DNA of 64,000 bases, from contig CAVTBC010000004.1 of assembly GCA_963732865.1 (NCBI GenBank), positions 496,001-560,000 on the forward strand, in the 5' to 3' direction. Origin of the DNA: JADLGL01 sp963732865. Its GTDB lineage: Bacteria > Pseudomonadota > Alphaproteobacteria > Rhizobiales > Kaistiaceae. Shown piece by piece: positions 25,761 to 34,935 of this stretch (its first letter is position 1; each line of letters opens with the position of its first letter). Under the pieces are notes generated by a model that was not told the DNA's origin, did not search any database, and saw nothing but the letters and a program-made list of their open reading frames with translations. A program made the position numbers and the translations under genes.

Positions 25761-27611
25761 ATGAATGCATTGTTTCGTGATCGACTGAAGACCTCGCTCC
25801 TTGCCGTTGCAGCGCTCGGGCTGGTTGCAGGTCTCGGCCTTATGGTGGCCGGTGATCCAGACCCAGCCGCTGTAGTCTGGACAGCGGGGGTTGTGCCAGT
25901 GCTTGCCGCCCTCCTGGTCGAAATCGTTCGCAGTCTCTCGAAAGGCGAGGTCGGGCTCGACATCGTGGCGGCGCTGTCCATGTCGGCGGCGCTTCTCGCT
26001 GGCGAAATGCTGGCCGCGGCGGTGGTCGCGCTGATGTATTCGGGCGGCACATTTCTGGAAAGCTTTGCCGAGGGCCGCGCCCGGCGCGAGATGAGCGACC
26101 TTCTATCCCGCGTGCCCAGGACCGCGACGCGGCACCGCAATGGCGCCCTGGACGAGGTGCCGCTGGACAACATCGCACCGGACGACCTCCTTCTGATTCG
26201 GCAAGGCGATGTGGCGCCCGTCGATGGCAAGATCGAAAGCGACCGGGCGATGCTGGACCAGTCAGCTTTGACCGGCGAGTTGATGCCCGTGCGTCTGAAC
26301 CGCGGCCAGGACGTGATGAGCGGCTCCACCAACGCGGGCGACGCATTCGATCTGCGGGTCACGCAGCGCGCCGCCGATAGCACTTATGCGGGCATCGTCC
26401 GGCTGGTCGAGGCGGCGCAAGCCTCGAAAGCCCCGATGGCCCGGCTGGCTGACCGGTGGTCGCTTTTGTTCCTCGTCGTCACCGCGGCTCTGGCGACAGC
26501 GGCATGGTGGTTCACCGGCGATCCGATCCGCGCCGTGGCGGTTCTGGTAGTGGCGACGCCCTGTCCGCTGATCCTGGCCGTGCCGGTGGCGCTGGTGGCG
26601 GGACTGTCGCGGGCGGCGCATTTCGGCGTTCTGATCAAGGGCGCGAAGCCGCTGGAGGCGCTGGCGCGAATACAGACGCTGATCCTCGACAAGACGGGCA
26701 CGCTTACCGACGGACGCCCGCAGCTAGTGTCCATAGGCACATATGGCGATTTGTCCGAAGACGAGGTTCTGTACTTCGCCGCAGCTCTAGACCAGGCCTC
26801 GAAGCACCCGATCGCACAAGCGATCGTCGCGGGGGCGCAGGCGCGCGGCATCGTTTTGGCCATCCCCGAAAACGTCGCCGAGACGCCCGGAGAAGGCGTT
26901 GCGGGGACCATCGAAGGCAGGAAAGTGTTGGTTGGTGGCGCAGCCTTCGTCGCATCGCGGGTCGGCGCGGCTGACATTGACGGCGCGGTCGTAGAGGCGG
27001 GTTCGGTCGTCGTCGCGGTTGGGGTTGACGGGAAACTTATGGGTCATCTGGTGATGGCGGATGCACTGCGGTCGGGCACGGCAGAGCTTCTCGAAGGGCT
27101 CCGTCGGCTAGGGGTCAGGCGCATCCTGCTGGCAACCGGAGACCGCCGCGCTGTGGCCGACAACGTGACCGAGGGGTTGGGGCTCGACGCAGTCCGGGCC
27201 GAACTGACACCTGACCAGAAGGTGCTTCTGGTCCTGACGGAGCGCAAGAACGGTCTGGTGATGATGGTCGGCGATGGCGTGAACGACGCCCCCGCGCTTG
27301 CCGCTGCCGATATCGGGGTCGCCATGGGGGCGCGTGGCGCGGCCGCCTCGGCCGAGGCGGCGGATGTCGTGCTGCTGGTCGATCACCTCGACCGGCTGCT
27401 TCCTGGGATCGAGATCGCGCAACGGTCCCGCCGGATAGCACTTGAAAGCGTCGCGGCCGGGATCGGCCTCTCCGTCGCCGGGATGATCGCCGCCGCGCTG
27501 GGCTACCTGACACCTGTGCAGGGCGCGTTGCTGCAGGAACTGATCGACGTGGCGGTCATCCTGAACGCGCTTCGTGCACTGAGGATCGAACCAAGGCGGG
27601 CGGCTACATGA
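25761..27611 (+). CDS. Heavy-metal-type P1B ATPase lacking a metal-binding N-terminus
   Basis: Metal-efflux-type pump of 616 residues from the ATG at 25761 (GGGGGAAAG upstream). It shows the P1B layout: two N-terminal hydrophobic pairs, an actuator domain with LDQSALTGELMPV, the M-helix motif TPCPLILAVPVAL, phosphorylation motif DKTGTLTDGRP, HP-type motif SKHPIAQAIV and hinge GDGVNDAPALAAADIG. No N-terminal HMA domain or CxxC is present. The usual CPC/CPH is replaced by TPCPL, similar to SPC/TPC-type subgroups linked to Co/Ni/Fe transport; the metal is uncertain. It is the first gene inside the left island repeat. Confidence 0.9.
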   Translation: MNALFRDRLKTSLLAVAALGLVAGLGLMVAGDPDPAAVVWTAGVVPVLAALLVEIVRSLSKGEVGLDIVAALSMSAALLAGEMLAAAVVALMYSGGTFLESFAEGRARREMSDLLSRVPRTATRHRNGALDEVPLDNIAPDDLLLIRQGDVAPVDGKIESDRAMLDQSALTGELMPVRLNRGQDVMSGSTNAGDAFDLRVTQRAADSTYAGIVRLVEAAQASKAPMARLADRWSLLFLVVTAALATAAWWFTGDPIRAVAVLVVATPCPLILAVPVALVAGLSRAAHFGVLIKGAKPLEALARIQTLILDKTGTLTDGRPQLVSIGTYGDLSEDEVLYFAAALDQASKHPIAQAIVAGAQARGIVLAIPENVAETPGEGVAGTIEGRKVLVGGAAFVASRVGAADIDGAVVEAGSVVVAVGVDGKLMGHLVMADALRSGTAELLEGLRRLGVRRILLATGDRRAVADNVTEGLGLDAVRAELTPDQKVLLVLTERKNGLVMMVGDGVNDAPALAAADIGVAMGARGAAASAEAADVVLLVDHLDRLLPGIEIAQRSRRIALESVAAGIGLSVAGMIAAALGYLTPVQGALLQELIDVAVILNALRALRIEPRRAAT

Positions 27612-28149
27612 TGTATGACGCTGGCTGGCCCGGCGCGCTGGTGCCGAGATGGCGGTCTTGGGCCTTCGCAGGTGGAGAATGTTGGATCCCAGTTCCTCTC
27701 TTTCCGCCACCTTGGCCTGGCAGTACGATTCTCCGACGGAGGACGCTCAGCTCAGATTGGCAGGAATCCCTTCATTTTCAGATGGCGACCCGCGCACTTG
27801 GTAGCTCCTGCATTGCCCTCGGGCGTTCTCTGTCGGCCAACATTCTCTTGACCTGAGGTCTTTCTGCGGAGACGCATGACCCTCGAAATCAAGGCCAACG
27901 GCCAGGCTCAAAGCGCTCGGGTTGGTACACATCTTCCCTGACCGAGAAGCACCACCCAATGTCCGCTCCTGGTGCCAAGCGGCCCTCAGCAGCACGGGTT
28001 ACGTCCGCTGATGACCCAAAGCGGACCTTCAAGCGCGCCCGCCCTCCGCGTATGTGCCCAGTCGGACACGTATCAATATGATTGTCACCAGCGATCGACG
28101 GCCACGCGTGATGGGAGCGCTTGGCGGTGCTGGAGGTCAGTGGTCGTAA
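27612..28149. other. Intergenic stretch without a supported gene
   Basis: I see no credible coding sequence. Its minus-strand frames give fragments such as KVRFGSSADVTRAAEG, typical of translated rhizobial intergenic repeat DNA. The hairpin repeat at 28003-28026 is the clearest element. Confidence 0.5.
28003..28026. repeat. Dispersed hairpin repeat, copy 1
   Basis: Arms GTCCGCT and AGCGGAC flank a 10-base loop beginning GATGACC. A close relative, with the same arms and the preceding TTAC, is at 43545-43568. The element looks like one of the small intergenic repeats common in Bradyrhizobium and its relatives. Confidence 0.55.
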
Positions 28150-28242
28150 GTCAGCCCCTTCGTTCAAGTCTCCCTGCCACCAGTTCCGTATTTGGGGGGA
28201 CAGCGGCTCGCCGAGCCGCATCGAACAAAGGGAATCCCTTCC
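28150..28242 (+). promoter_or_regulatory. Duplicated promoter region with 17-bp palindrome, copy 1
   Basis: It starts with GTCAGCCCCTTCGTTCAAGT and includes the palindrome GCGGCTCGCCGAGCCGC at 28203-28219 and an AAAGGG leader before the esterase ATG. Copy 2, on the opposite strand at 32680-32769, precedes a lipoprotein gene. The matched position before two start codons suggests a shared regulator or a copied promoter. Confidence 0.7.
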
Positions 28243-29454
28243 ATGTCCAAGATCTCACGCTCCCTCCTATTGGGCTCGCCTGTTGCCCTCATCGCGCTGA
28301 CAGCCGCCTTGGTTGCCAAGTCGATGACCGTTGCGCCGGAGACGGACTTCGATCCGGCGCCCAACTCGTCACATGGGGACATCGTAGTTGCCGCCACAGA
28401 GCAGGCCCAATTCACGACGCTCCCAAGCCTCACCGGTTCGTTCCCGGTCGGCCGAACTGAGCTCGCGCTCGTCGACACGAACCGAATTGATGCCTTCGCC
28501 GACGACGGCCGGCGGCGCGAACTTGCCGTGTGGATATGGTATCCGGCAGTTGAGAGCACCGGTGCGCCGGCGACTTACTTGCCGTTGGCGTGGGCCGACG
28601 TTGTGGGCAACGTTGGGCCCCTCATGCAGGACGTGAGCCTGGTTCGAACCAACTCAATGGCTGACGCCCGGATGGAGGGCCGTCCTCCTGTAGTCGTCCT
28701 GCTTCCGGGCCTTGGTCACCCGGTGGTGAGTTACGCGTCGCTCGCGGAGGATCTGGCGAGCCACGGCTACGTCGTTGTCGGCATCAATCCCACTGAGTTG
28801 ACCCAGGTCGTCTTCCCCGACGGCCACGTTGTGGGGCCGACGGCGCTCGGCGGCATTGACGAGAACCTGATCTCGGATGTCGCCGCCTGGTATGCAGCCG
28901 CCGAGCGAGTGACCGACGTTTGGGCAGCAGACGCCAAGTTCGTGGTGGAAACGCTGGCCGCAAACCCGCCCCAGATCGGCGCCCTCGACTTCGAGCACGT
29001 GGCCTATATCGGCCACTCCCTTGGCGGCGCGGCTGCGTTCGAAGCTTGCAGAAACGACACGTTTTGCGCGGGTGCGGTGGATCTCGACGGAACCCTCTGG
29101 ACCGAGGTCAGGCACAGTGGCCTACAGGCGCCGACCCTAGTCCTGCGCCAAGCGGCATCCGATGAGTGCGACGCCTTCTGTGTTCAAGCCAACATAGACT
29201 TCGGCAACGTGTTGATGGCCGGAAACTCCGAACAATTCCGAATCGCGGGGAGCAAACACCTTAGCTTCACCGACTTGGGGCTCATGCCGGGACCCGGTAA
29301 CAACGAGTACTTTATTGGCTCCATAGCCGCAGATCGCATGAATCTCATTGTGAGAGACATGGTCGAGTCGTTCCTCGACGTCCATGTCCGCCATTCGCCG
29401 GAGGCAATCTTTGCCGCGGCAACCGCCCGCTACTCAGAACTCCAGTTGCCGTAG
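28243..29454 (+). CDS. Secreted alpha/beta hydrolase, PAF-acetylhydrolase-like
   Basis: Protein of 403 residues with an N-terminal hydrophobic export segment (RSLLLGSPVALIALTAALVA). The hydrolase core shows VVVLLPGLGHPVVSYASLAEDLASHGY (oxyanion region), nucleophile elbow GHSLGG, a candidate Asp in AVDLDGT and the His in SKHLSFTDL, the last resembling the His-x-x-F-x-D signature of PAF acetylhydrolases. It probably cleaves a lipid or ester outside the cytoplasm. The ATG at 28243 is set by the shared promoter/leader element. The next gene starts 97 bp downstream on the same strand. Confidence 0.85.
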   Translation: MSKISRSLLLGSPVALIALTAALVAKSMTVAPETDFDPAPNSSHGDIVVAATEQAQFTTLPSLTGSFPVGRTELALVDTNRIDAFADDGRRRELAVWIWYPAVESTGAPATYLPLAWADVVGNVGPLMQDVSLVRTNSMADARMEGRPPVVVLLPGLGHPVVSYASLAEDLASHGYVVVGINPTELTQVVFPDGHVVGPTALGGIDENLISDVAAWYAAAERVTDVWAADAKFVVETLAANPPQIGALDFEHVAYIGHSLGGAAAFEACRNDTFCAGAVDLDGTLWTEVRHSGLQAPTLVLRQAASDECDAFCVQANIDFGNVLMAGNSEQFRIAGSKHLSFTDLGLMPGPGNNEYFIGSIAADRMNLIVRDMVESFLDVHVRHSPEAIFAAATARYSELQLP

Positions 29455-29551
29455 CACTACCACGACGATGCGTGAGCAAGCGACGGGACCACGTCTTGGC
29501 TCCGTCGCTCCTCACCGCCTTCACCCCCTGAAAGCCAACGGAGTAACTGAC

Positions 29552-30538
29552 ATGAAAGCCATCACGTACGAACATTTTGGATCGCCGAGTGTTCTTCACT
29601 TCACTGACGTCGCCAAGCCCACGCCAGCGACGACCGAGATTTTGGTCCGCGTCCGCGCGAGTTCTGTTTCGTCATCCGACGCTGCCTTTCGCTCCGGTAA
29701 TCCGTTCTCGGCGAGACTGGCCGCGGGAGCCTGGCGCCCCCGCCTCCCAGTTCTTGGCGATGCGCTTGCCGGCGAGGTCGAGGCGGTAGGAGACGGCGTC
29801 ACGCGCTTTCGCTCCGGCGACCGCGTTTTTGGTTCTGCGGGCCCCCGTCTGGGGGCACACGCGGAATATATCGTGCTCAGTGAAAATGCCGCGTTGGCGA
29901 AAATGCCCGACGGAATGACTTTCGCGGATGGCGCGGGCATCAGCGATGGCGGCCTGGTGGCCCTCACATTCCTTCGCGACAAGGGCCGAGTCCGTACCGG
30001 ACAGACGGTGCTCATTAACGGCGCTTCAGGCGCGATTGGCACCCTTGCCGTCCAGCTCGCCAAGCATTTTGGAGCTGAGGTCACCGGGGTCGTCAGCGGT
30101 GCCAATCTCGAACTCGTGCGTTCGCTCGGAGCTGACCACGTCATCGACTATGGGCAACAGGACTTTACTGCCGCAGGAGAGGCGTACGACATCATATTTG
30201 ACGCCGTCGGCAAGAGCTCCTTTCGCAGAGCCCGCCGAGCACTGCGACCTGACGGTGTCTACCTGACGACCGTGCCGATGATCGGTGTGTTCGCTCGGAT
30301 GCTTCGAGGTGTATTGCTTGGCGGCAAGCGTGCGATCTTCACGGCAACAGGCCTTCGCAAGCCGGCCGATAAAGCCAACGATCTTGCCTTCCTAGGCGCC
30401 CTGTACTCGATGGGCGGGCTCAGGGTGGTGGTCGACCGCACGTATCCCTTCGGGCGGTTCGCCGACGCCCATGCCTGCGCTGGTTCAGGGCGTAAGAAGG
30501 GCGTCGTCATACTTGCGCTGGACGGCGCGGCTGATTGA
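29552..30538 (+). CDS. MDR-superfamily NAD(P)-dependent oxidoreductase
   Basis: Protein of 328 residues of the zinc-independent quinone oxidoreductase type. The N-terminal GroES-like domain begins MKAITYEHFGSP and includes LGDALAGEVEAVGDGVTRFRSGDRVFG; the cofactor fold has INGASGAIGTLAVQLAKHFGAEVTGV. No catalytic zinc cysteines are apparent. It likely reduces quinones or enones with NADPH. The ATG at 29552 fits the family start; an upstream extension to 29384 overlaps the esterase gene and is rejected. Confidence 0.92.
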   Translation: MKAITYEHFGSPSVLHFTDVAKPTPATTEILVRVRASSVSSSDAAFRSGNPFSARLAAGAWRPRLPVLGDALAGEVEAVGDGVTRFRSGDRVFGSAGPRLGAHAEYIVLSENAALAKMPDGMTFADGAGISDGGLVALTFLRDKGRVRTGQTVLINGASGAIGTLAVQLAKHFGAEVTGVVSGANLELVRSLGADHVIDYGQQDFTAAGEAYDIIFDAVGKSSFRRARRALRPDGVYLTTVPMIGVFARMLRGVLLGGKRAIFTATGLRKPADKANDLAFLGALYSMGGLRVVVDRTYPFGRFADAHACAGSGRKKGVVILALDGAAD

Positions 30539-30693
30539 CGTTGCGGCTGGGTCAGCCAACCATCCGTAGATCGTGCGTGACTGGCTGGCTGACACGGTTC
30601 CCATGCGCCGGCGATTGTTCGCGTGATAGGAACGTCTCGGACATCGCCGATTTCTGCCAGCAAGCGGAAAGGCGACGCGAGCAGACCGTGGGC

Positions 30694-32007
30694 CTACGGA
30701 TTCTGGACCGCGGACTTGTCTCCAACGGTAATCCCCATGGTTGGAACCTGTTCCACCGAATAGATGGCAACCGTGTCGCGGAATCCCTTCAAGGAAACAG
30801 CTCCAAGTGGCCGGAAGTGAAGGCTCCCATCTTGGACGCTTTCCATGACCTCCGAGCTCGCAACCACCTCGCCAGGTCTTGCCGCGCCCAACAAACGCGC
30901 GGCCCGGTTGACGCACCGACCGTAGTAGTCTCCGTCTTGCGAAATAACGGGACCGGTGGCGATTCCTGCGCGGACCGGAGGTAGATTCCGATGACGGGCG
31001 GCGGCCACAATATTCAAGGCAGCGCGCGCAGCGTCGTCTGCTCGACGAAACTGCAACATTGCGCCATCGCCAAGCGCCTTCACGAGTTCGCCTCCGTTCC
31101 GACTGACTTCGGCTTGCACCAGCTCAATAAGGGCCAACCCCAACCCCGCTGCGTTCGCGTCACCCTCGGCCTCAGTCCGTTCGGTGAAGCCCGACATATC
31201 CACGAAGCCAATTGTCCGCCGAGGAAACGTCGCTGGCCTGGCGTCTTCATGCTGCTCGAGGATGTCTTCGAAACGGGCAATGAGATTGCCGAAGACGGCC
31301 TCTTCATAAAGGCGCCTTTGGAGCAGGTAGGCAGATCGATATCCAACGGTCTGCATCTTCACCCGAAGGGGAGCGGCCCTCGCAAACATCTCACTGGGAG
31401 ACAGGCCCTGTTCGAGTAGCGGCGACTCCACGTACTCACGAAACAGGCTGCGCGATGCCTCTGCAACCCGTCGCAGGCTCATCGCAAACGAACGGAGGGT
31501 TCGCATCGCAATGTCTGCCGGAATGCCGAGCCCGACAACGGTCGCAAATATCGCCAGAAACTCCCGCATGTCTTCACGCATCGCGGAATTTCTTGGCGGA
31601 GAGCTGAATCCCAGAGCGAGCATGAGCCGCGCAAACGTCTCATAGTCCACACCGGCCTCGGCGCAGGCATCCTCAACGCGAATACTAGAAAGAGCCACTG
31701 GATCCGCCAGCATCTGTCCCGCGAACTCGAAGGAGAGTTGTTTGCTAGCCACGGCGCGGCCGAGAGAGTTCAGCGACAGGCCGGAATTGAGCAGCGCGGA
31801 GATAAGCCTCAGTCTGGTGACATGGCCGCCCTGAAAGCACCCTTTGTCATCAGGCCCCTCAATCAAGCCAAGTTCCACAAATCGATTGATCTGGGCCGTG
31901 TCGAGTCCGCTCTGAGTGGCAAGCTCATCACCGCTTAACAGCGTATCATTGCCTTCCATCATCAGGGACTCTCGATCAAGCTTCAACGCTCGACCTCTTA
32001 TCTCCAA
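30694..32007 (-). CDS. Class III adenylyl cyclase with MerR-like N-terminal domain
   Basis: Protein of up to 437 residues. The N-terminus (GDELATQSGLDTAQINRFVELGLI, then HVTRLRLISALLNSGLSLNSLGRAV) has the pattern of a MerR-type winged helix, followed by a helical linker. The C-terminal class III cyclase domain has metal Asp in FVDMSGFTERTE, adenine-reading Lys in LVKALGDG with the second metal Asp, an Asp in GDYYGRCVN and the transition-state Asn and Arg in VNRAARLLG, so it should be active on ATP. No membrane segment is seen. The start may be the TTG at 32007 or the paired ATG at 31962. The effector and any DNA target are unknown. Confidence 0.88.
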   Translation of the reverse strand: MEIRGRALKLDRESLMMEGNDTLLSGDELATQSGLDTAQINRFVELGLIEGPDDKGCFQGGHVTRLRLISALLNSGLSLNSLGRAVASKQLSFEFAGQMLADPVALSSIRVEDACAEAGVDYETFARLMLALGFSSPPRNSAMREDMREFLAIFATVVGLGIPADIAMRTLRSFAMSLRRVAEASRSLFREYVESPLLEQGLSPSEMFARAAPLRVKMQTVGYRSAYLLQRRLYEEAVFGNLIARFEDILEQHEDARPATFPRRTIGFVDMSGFTERTEAEGDANAAGLGLALIELVQAEVSRNGGELVKALGDGAMLQFRRADDAARAALNIVAAARHRNLPPVRAGIATGPVISQDGDYYGRCVNRAARLLGAARPGEVVASSEVMESVQDGSLHFRPLGAVSLKGFRDTVAIYSVEQVPTMGITVGDKSAVQNP

Positions 32008-32217
32008 TTTGGTGCCTGGAGAAGCAGGGTGACTGGCGTGAGTTGGAGGTACGACTTCGGCCAGAACGAAGGGAAGGCGTCACAGGATCTGGAACGCTGC
32101 AAAGCGCCAAGAGGGCCAGAAAGACGACGCCGATCGGATCGGCGAAATCGTGGGTACGATGAATAGAGCGGGCTGCCGATTGTCCACATGTGCGATCGGC
32201 CAGCCAAAATACAAACC

Positions 32218-32679
32218 TCAGAAGACTCGAAGCGTCGCGTTCAAGAATCCGCCGGGCAAAAATGTTCCAACCCAAACATCATACCGGCCGTTGACTGGCC
32301 CGTTAATCTGGATCGCTGGGTTGCGGCTCCCGGCGCTGTCGTCGTCACAGAGCCACCTACCGTCAGGAGTCCGCACGACCAGAACCGTGTCTCCGGACGC
32401 AGTCACGCTAACGTTCAGTGGAATAAGGCCAGCGAGTGTCGAGTTGTTGATGCTGAGGTCCGGCGCTTCGGCCACATAACCACGACACGTGGTGTCCAAC
32501 ACCGATGCCGTGATGTTTCCATGGGCGTTCACCAAGGCAGTCTGCAACAACGCCGGGGAATGAGTGATGGTCCCATATGTGGGAGCGAGGTTGTGATTTG
32601 GATAAATGGCCGTCGGGATCGACACACAGCCGGCGAGCATCGCCGGTAGCAGCAGTAGAGTGCTGTAAAGTTTGGGCAT
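32218..32679 (-). CDS. Small predicted lipoprotein
   Basis: Protein of 153 residues beginning MPKLYSTLLLLPAMLAGC, a lipoprotein signal with lipobox LAGC; the acylated Cys would be residue 18. The mature part (NITASVLDTTCRGYVAEAPDLSI, GRYDVWVGTFLPGG) resembles small beta-rich periplasmic domains with no family I can name. The start at 32679 is fixed by the lipobox and by the duplicated promoter immediately upstream. It is followed downstream by the adenylyl cyclase gene in the same direction, 210 bp away. Confidence 0.78.
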   Translation of the reverse strand: MPKLYSTLLLLPAMLAGCVSIPTAIYPNHNLAPTYGTITHSPALLQTALVNAHGNITASVLDTTCRGYVAEAPDLSINNSTLAGLIPLNVSVTASGDTVLVVRTPDGRWLCDDDSAGSRNPAIQINGPVNGRYDVWVGTFLPGGFLNATLRVF

Positions 32680-32769
32680 TGGAGGGAACCCCTTTTCTGC
32701 GGCTCGGCGAGCCGCCATACCCTCCAATTACGGTTCCTCTAGTGCGGATACTTGAACGAAGGGGCTGAC
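32680..32769 (-). promoter_or_regulatory. Duplicated promoter region with 17-bp palindrome, copy 2
   Basis: Read on the minus strand it has the same GTCAGCCCCTTCGTTCAAGT start as copy 1, the palindrome at 32699-32715 and a purine-rich leader (AAAAGGGG) before the lipoprotein ATG. The middle third is diverged from copy 1. Confidence 0.7.
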
Positions 32770-32787
32770 TGCGAGGGGCGCGAAACG

Positions 32788-33556
32788 TCAGCGGGTTTCA
32801 GGGCGCACACGAAGAGAAGAAGGTGCAAGGCCGAACATCCGCCGCAGCGTGCGGGTCAAATGGGCGGAATCGGCAAAGCTGGCAGTGTGGGCAGCCTCGG
32901 TCCAAGAGGCGCCATCGGCATACGAAGCCAAGGATCGCTCCAGTCTGAGCCAAAGCACGTAGGTTCGAAATGGCAGGCCCGTCTCTTCAACGAATAGGTG
33001 ACGGAACCGCCCCGGAGAGAGGTGATCCACCTCGGCAATTTCGGCGAGCGTCATCGAGTTCGTGGAGACGTTGCTTGATTGCCGCAATTGCCCGGACAAT
33101 CCGAGGTTCGTTCGGTCGTGTTGGTACGATCCCGGCCGTCAACACGCACAAGCCGTCTTGGGCAGCGGTCTTAAGTTCGTCGTCTGGGACGCGATCTTCG
33201 AACAGCCTTCGGATGCGATCGCCGATGAGTTGGGCCTCCCTTTCCGGCAATGCCTTGATGGTCGCCGCACCGAACCGGTGGCGAAGACCTCGGCCGAAAG
33301 GGGACTCAGGCTCAACGAAGACGTGAGCAATGACCGATCCGACGGCCTCAAAAGAATGGAACAAATCCGCCGGAATCATAACGCCCTGGTATTCCGCCCA
33401 GAGACCGTCATTGGGCCGGAAACGAACAGCGCCGTTAAGTGCAAAGGTAAGCTGGATTGCATGGTGCGCGTGCGCGGGGATCGGCGCGGTTGCCAAGCCA
33501 AGCCATAGGCTCCCACCCTCCCAAAACATGATGCGGCCAACGCCGACGATCTGCAT
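32788..33556 (-). pseudogene. AraC-family regulator split by a frameshift
   Basis: Two overlapping frames make one AraC protein. The N-terminal frame (33556 down to about 33055) encodes the cupin sensor part (ARFRPNDG-like core AVRFRPNDGLWAEYQG) and the linker VRAIAAIKQRLHE. The C-terminal frame (about 33050 to 32788) encodes the HTH pair MTLAEIAEVDHLSPGRFRHLF and DSAHLTRTLRRMFG. They join if a single base is removed near 33050. Either the gene is dead, or the sequence has an extra base. It is beside copy 2 of the duplicated promoter. Confidence 0.8.
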
Positions 33557-33714
33557 GGAGCGGGTGCCCTAGCTTTAAGAAACTGTGGCCCTGACTGTGG
33601 CATGAGAGGGGTCGGCGAGATAGGGGTGTCTACGCACTAGGGCGCTTGCTGAGAAGGACAGCGTGACAAGCGGCCATTGGCCGCTTGTCGAAGGCGCTGC
33701 GGGCTCGCGTGAAG

Positions 33715-34458
33715 TTAGTGGGTTGGGATTGAGCGGAGCTCGGGGGTCGCGACGGAAGCCGAGGTGTCATCGCGACGTCGTTCCAACCAAAGGGCGAAGC
33801 CCAGGACGGCCAAAGCCACCCCCATCGGTATCGCCGCGTACCGTTGAATCGCATGCGGGAGGAGCGCCGCCGCCGGGGTTATTAGTGCCGCTCCCGCGAG
33901 AAGGACCGCCGCCCAGCGTGGCAGGATTGCGGCGCGAAAAGTGGCAATGCCGAACAACAGTCCACCCAACAGATAGCAAATGGACAATAGGCCATAGGCC
34001 GATGCGATGCCACCAATGTCCATCACGCCCGGGTGTCCATTCACGACCCCCAGGTAGCTGTCCACGAACGCTGGCAAGGATGTCGCGACGACTGGCAGAA
34101 CAAACAGTTCGATGAAGACGAAGGCAGTCTGCAGCCAAAAAGAAAAGCCGAGCAGGACAAAGCCGGCAAGGCCAATCCACCCGGCCTTGTCAGCCTGGCG
34201 AGCGTAGAGGCCCGTAACGCCGATTAGGAACAAGAGACACATTGCGAACTTCAAGGTGATGATAATCGCCCATTTGCCGGTGGTGACCGATGCAAGAACG
34301 TCTGCCGGATGGACGGGTTGGATGCCCGCAAAAATTATCCCCGCCAGAACGGCGGCCAAACCGGTCCAGCGAATAATGCTGGGTGCAGTAATCTTTATCC
34401 TTCTCTCTTTCCCGCTTGTGAATGAAGCCGGACGATCTGCTTGGAATGTGCTGGTCAT
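33715..34458 (-). CDS. Integral membrane protein, DUF4386-like
   Basis: Protein of 247 residues with about six or seven hydrophobic segments, starting near WTGLAAVLAGIIFAGIQ and ending with VALAVLGFALWLERRRDD. It resembles DUF4386-type or related hypothetical membrane proteins; no catalytic motif is seen. The ATG at 34458 has AAGGAAAACGAAT upstream; the longer frame to 34509 is not needed. It follows a small soluble protein gene 54 bp upstream on the same strand and lies downstream of the MalT-like regulator, a grouping seen with such regulators. Confidence 0.72.
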   Translation of the reverse strand: MTSTFQADRPASFTSGKERRIKITAPSIIRWTGLAAVLAGIIFAGIQPVHPADVLASVTTGKWAIIITLKFAMCLLFLIGVTGLYARQADKAGWIGLAGFVLLGFSFWLQTAFVFIELFVLPVVATSLPAFVDSYLGVVNGHPGVMDIGGIASAYGLLSICYLLGGLLFGIATFRAAILPRWAAVLLAGAALITPAAALLPHAIQRYAAIPMGVALAVLGFALWLERRRDDTSASVATPELRSIPTH

Positions 34459-34512
34459 ATTCGTTTTCCTTGGTTCTCTGATGAATATCGATTGAGTTCT
34501 GGTCAGCAAATT

Positions 34513-34767
34513 TCAGCCGGACTGGTCAGGGTCGACGTGAGTGACCGAGATCAGCGGGAGGCCGAGGTCACGAACCCTTTGGAGCAGGCCGTGAAGGAGC
34601 GCTTGGTCCGGAGCGATGCCGCTCAGGATCGTTGTGCCATCGCTCTCATGAGTGAGGCTGGCCACCGCGAGCCGCGCGGCCCAGCCAGTGTCGAGGTGCC
34701 CGCGGAGACGGATCTCGTAGGTCCCTGGCTCGGTACGATTCTGCGGCGTTCTGGGTGTCTTGCTCAT
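34513..34767 (-). CDS. Small conserved hypothetical protein
   Basis: Protein of 84 residues from the ATG at 34767. The sequence TYEIRLRGHLDTGWAARL, SLTHESDGTTILSGIAPDQALLHGLLQRVRDLGLPLISV matches a widespread family of small soluble proteins (one beta-sheet domain) usually found beside LuxR/MalT-like regulators or membrane proteins of the DUF4386 kind. The function is not known. It is the first gene of a likely two-gene unit with the membrane protein that follows. Confidence 0.75.
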   Translation of the reverse strand: MSKTPRTPQNRTEPGTYEIRLRGHLDTGWAARLAVASLTHESDGTTILSGIAPDQALLHGLLQRVRDLGLPLISVTHVDPDQSG

Positions 34768-34935
34768 GGCGTCCTCAGCGTTCGTGCTGATTGCGAAACG
34801 TCGTGTTCGCAATTGGACTCTGAGGGCCGATGTGGTGAGAGCGGCTCACCACATTTGGTGATTTGAGCTTGATGAGCGCGATTTTCTTTTCGAACGGGTC
34901 GGAACCCGGGCGGTCTGCGTCAGCGCGGCAGAGCG

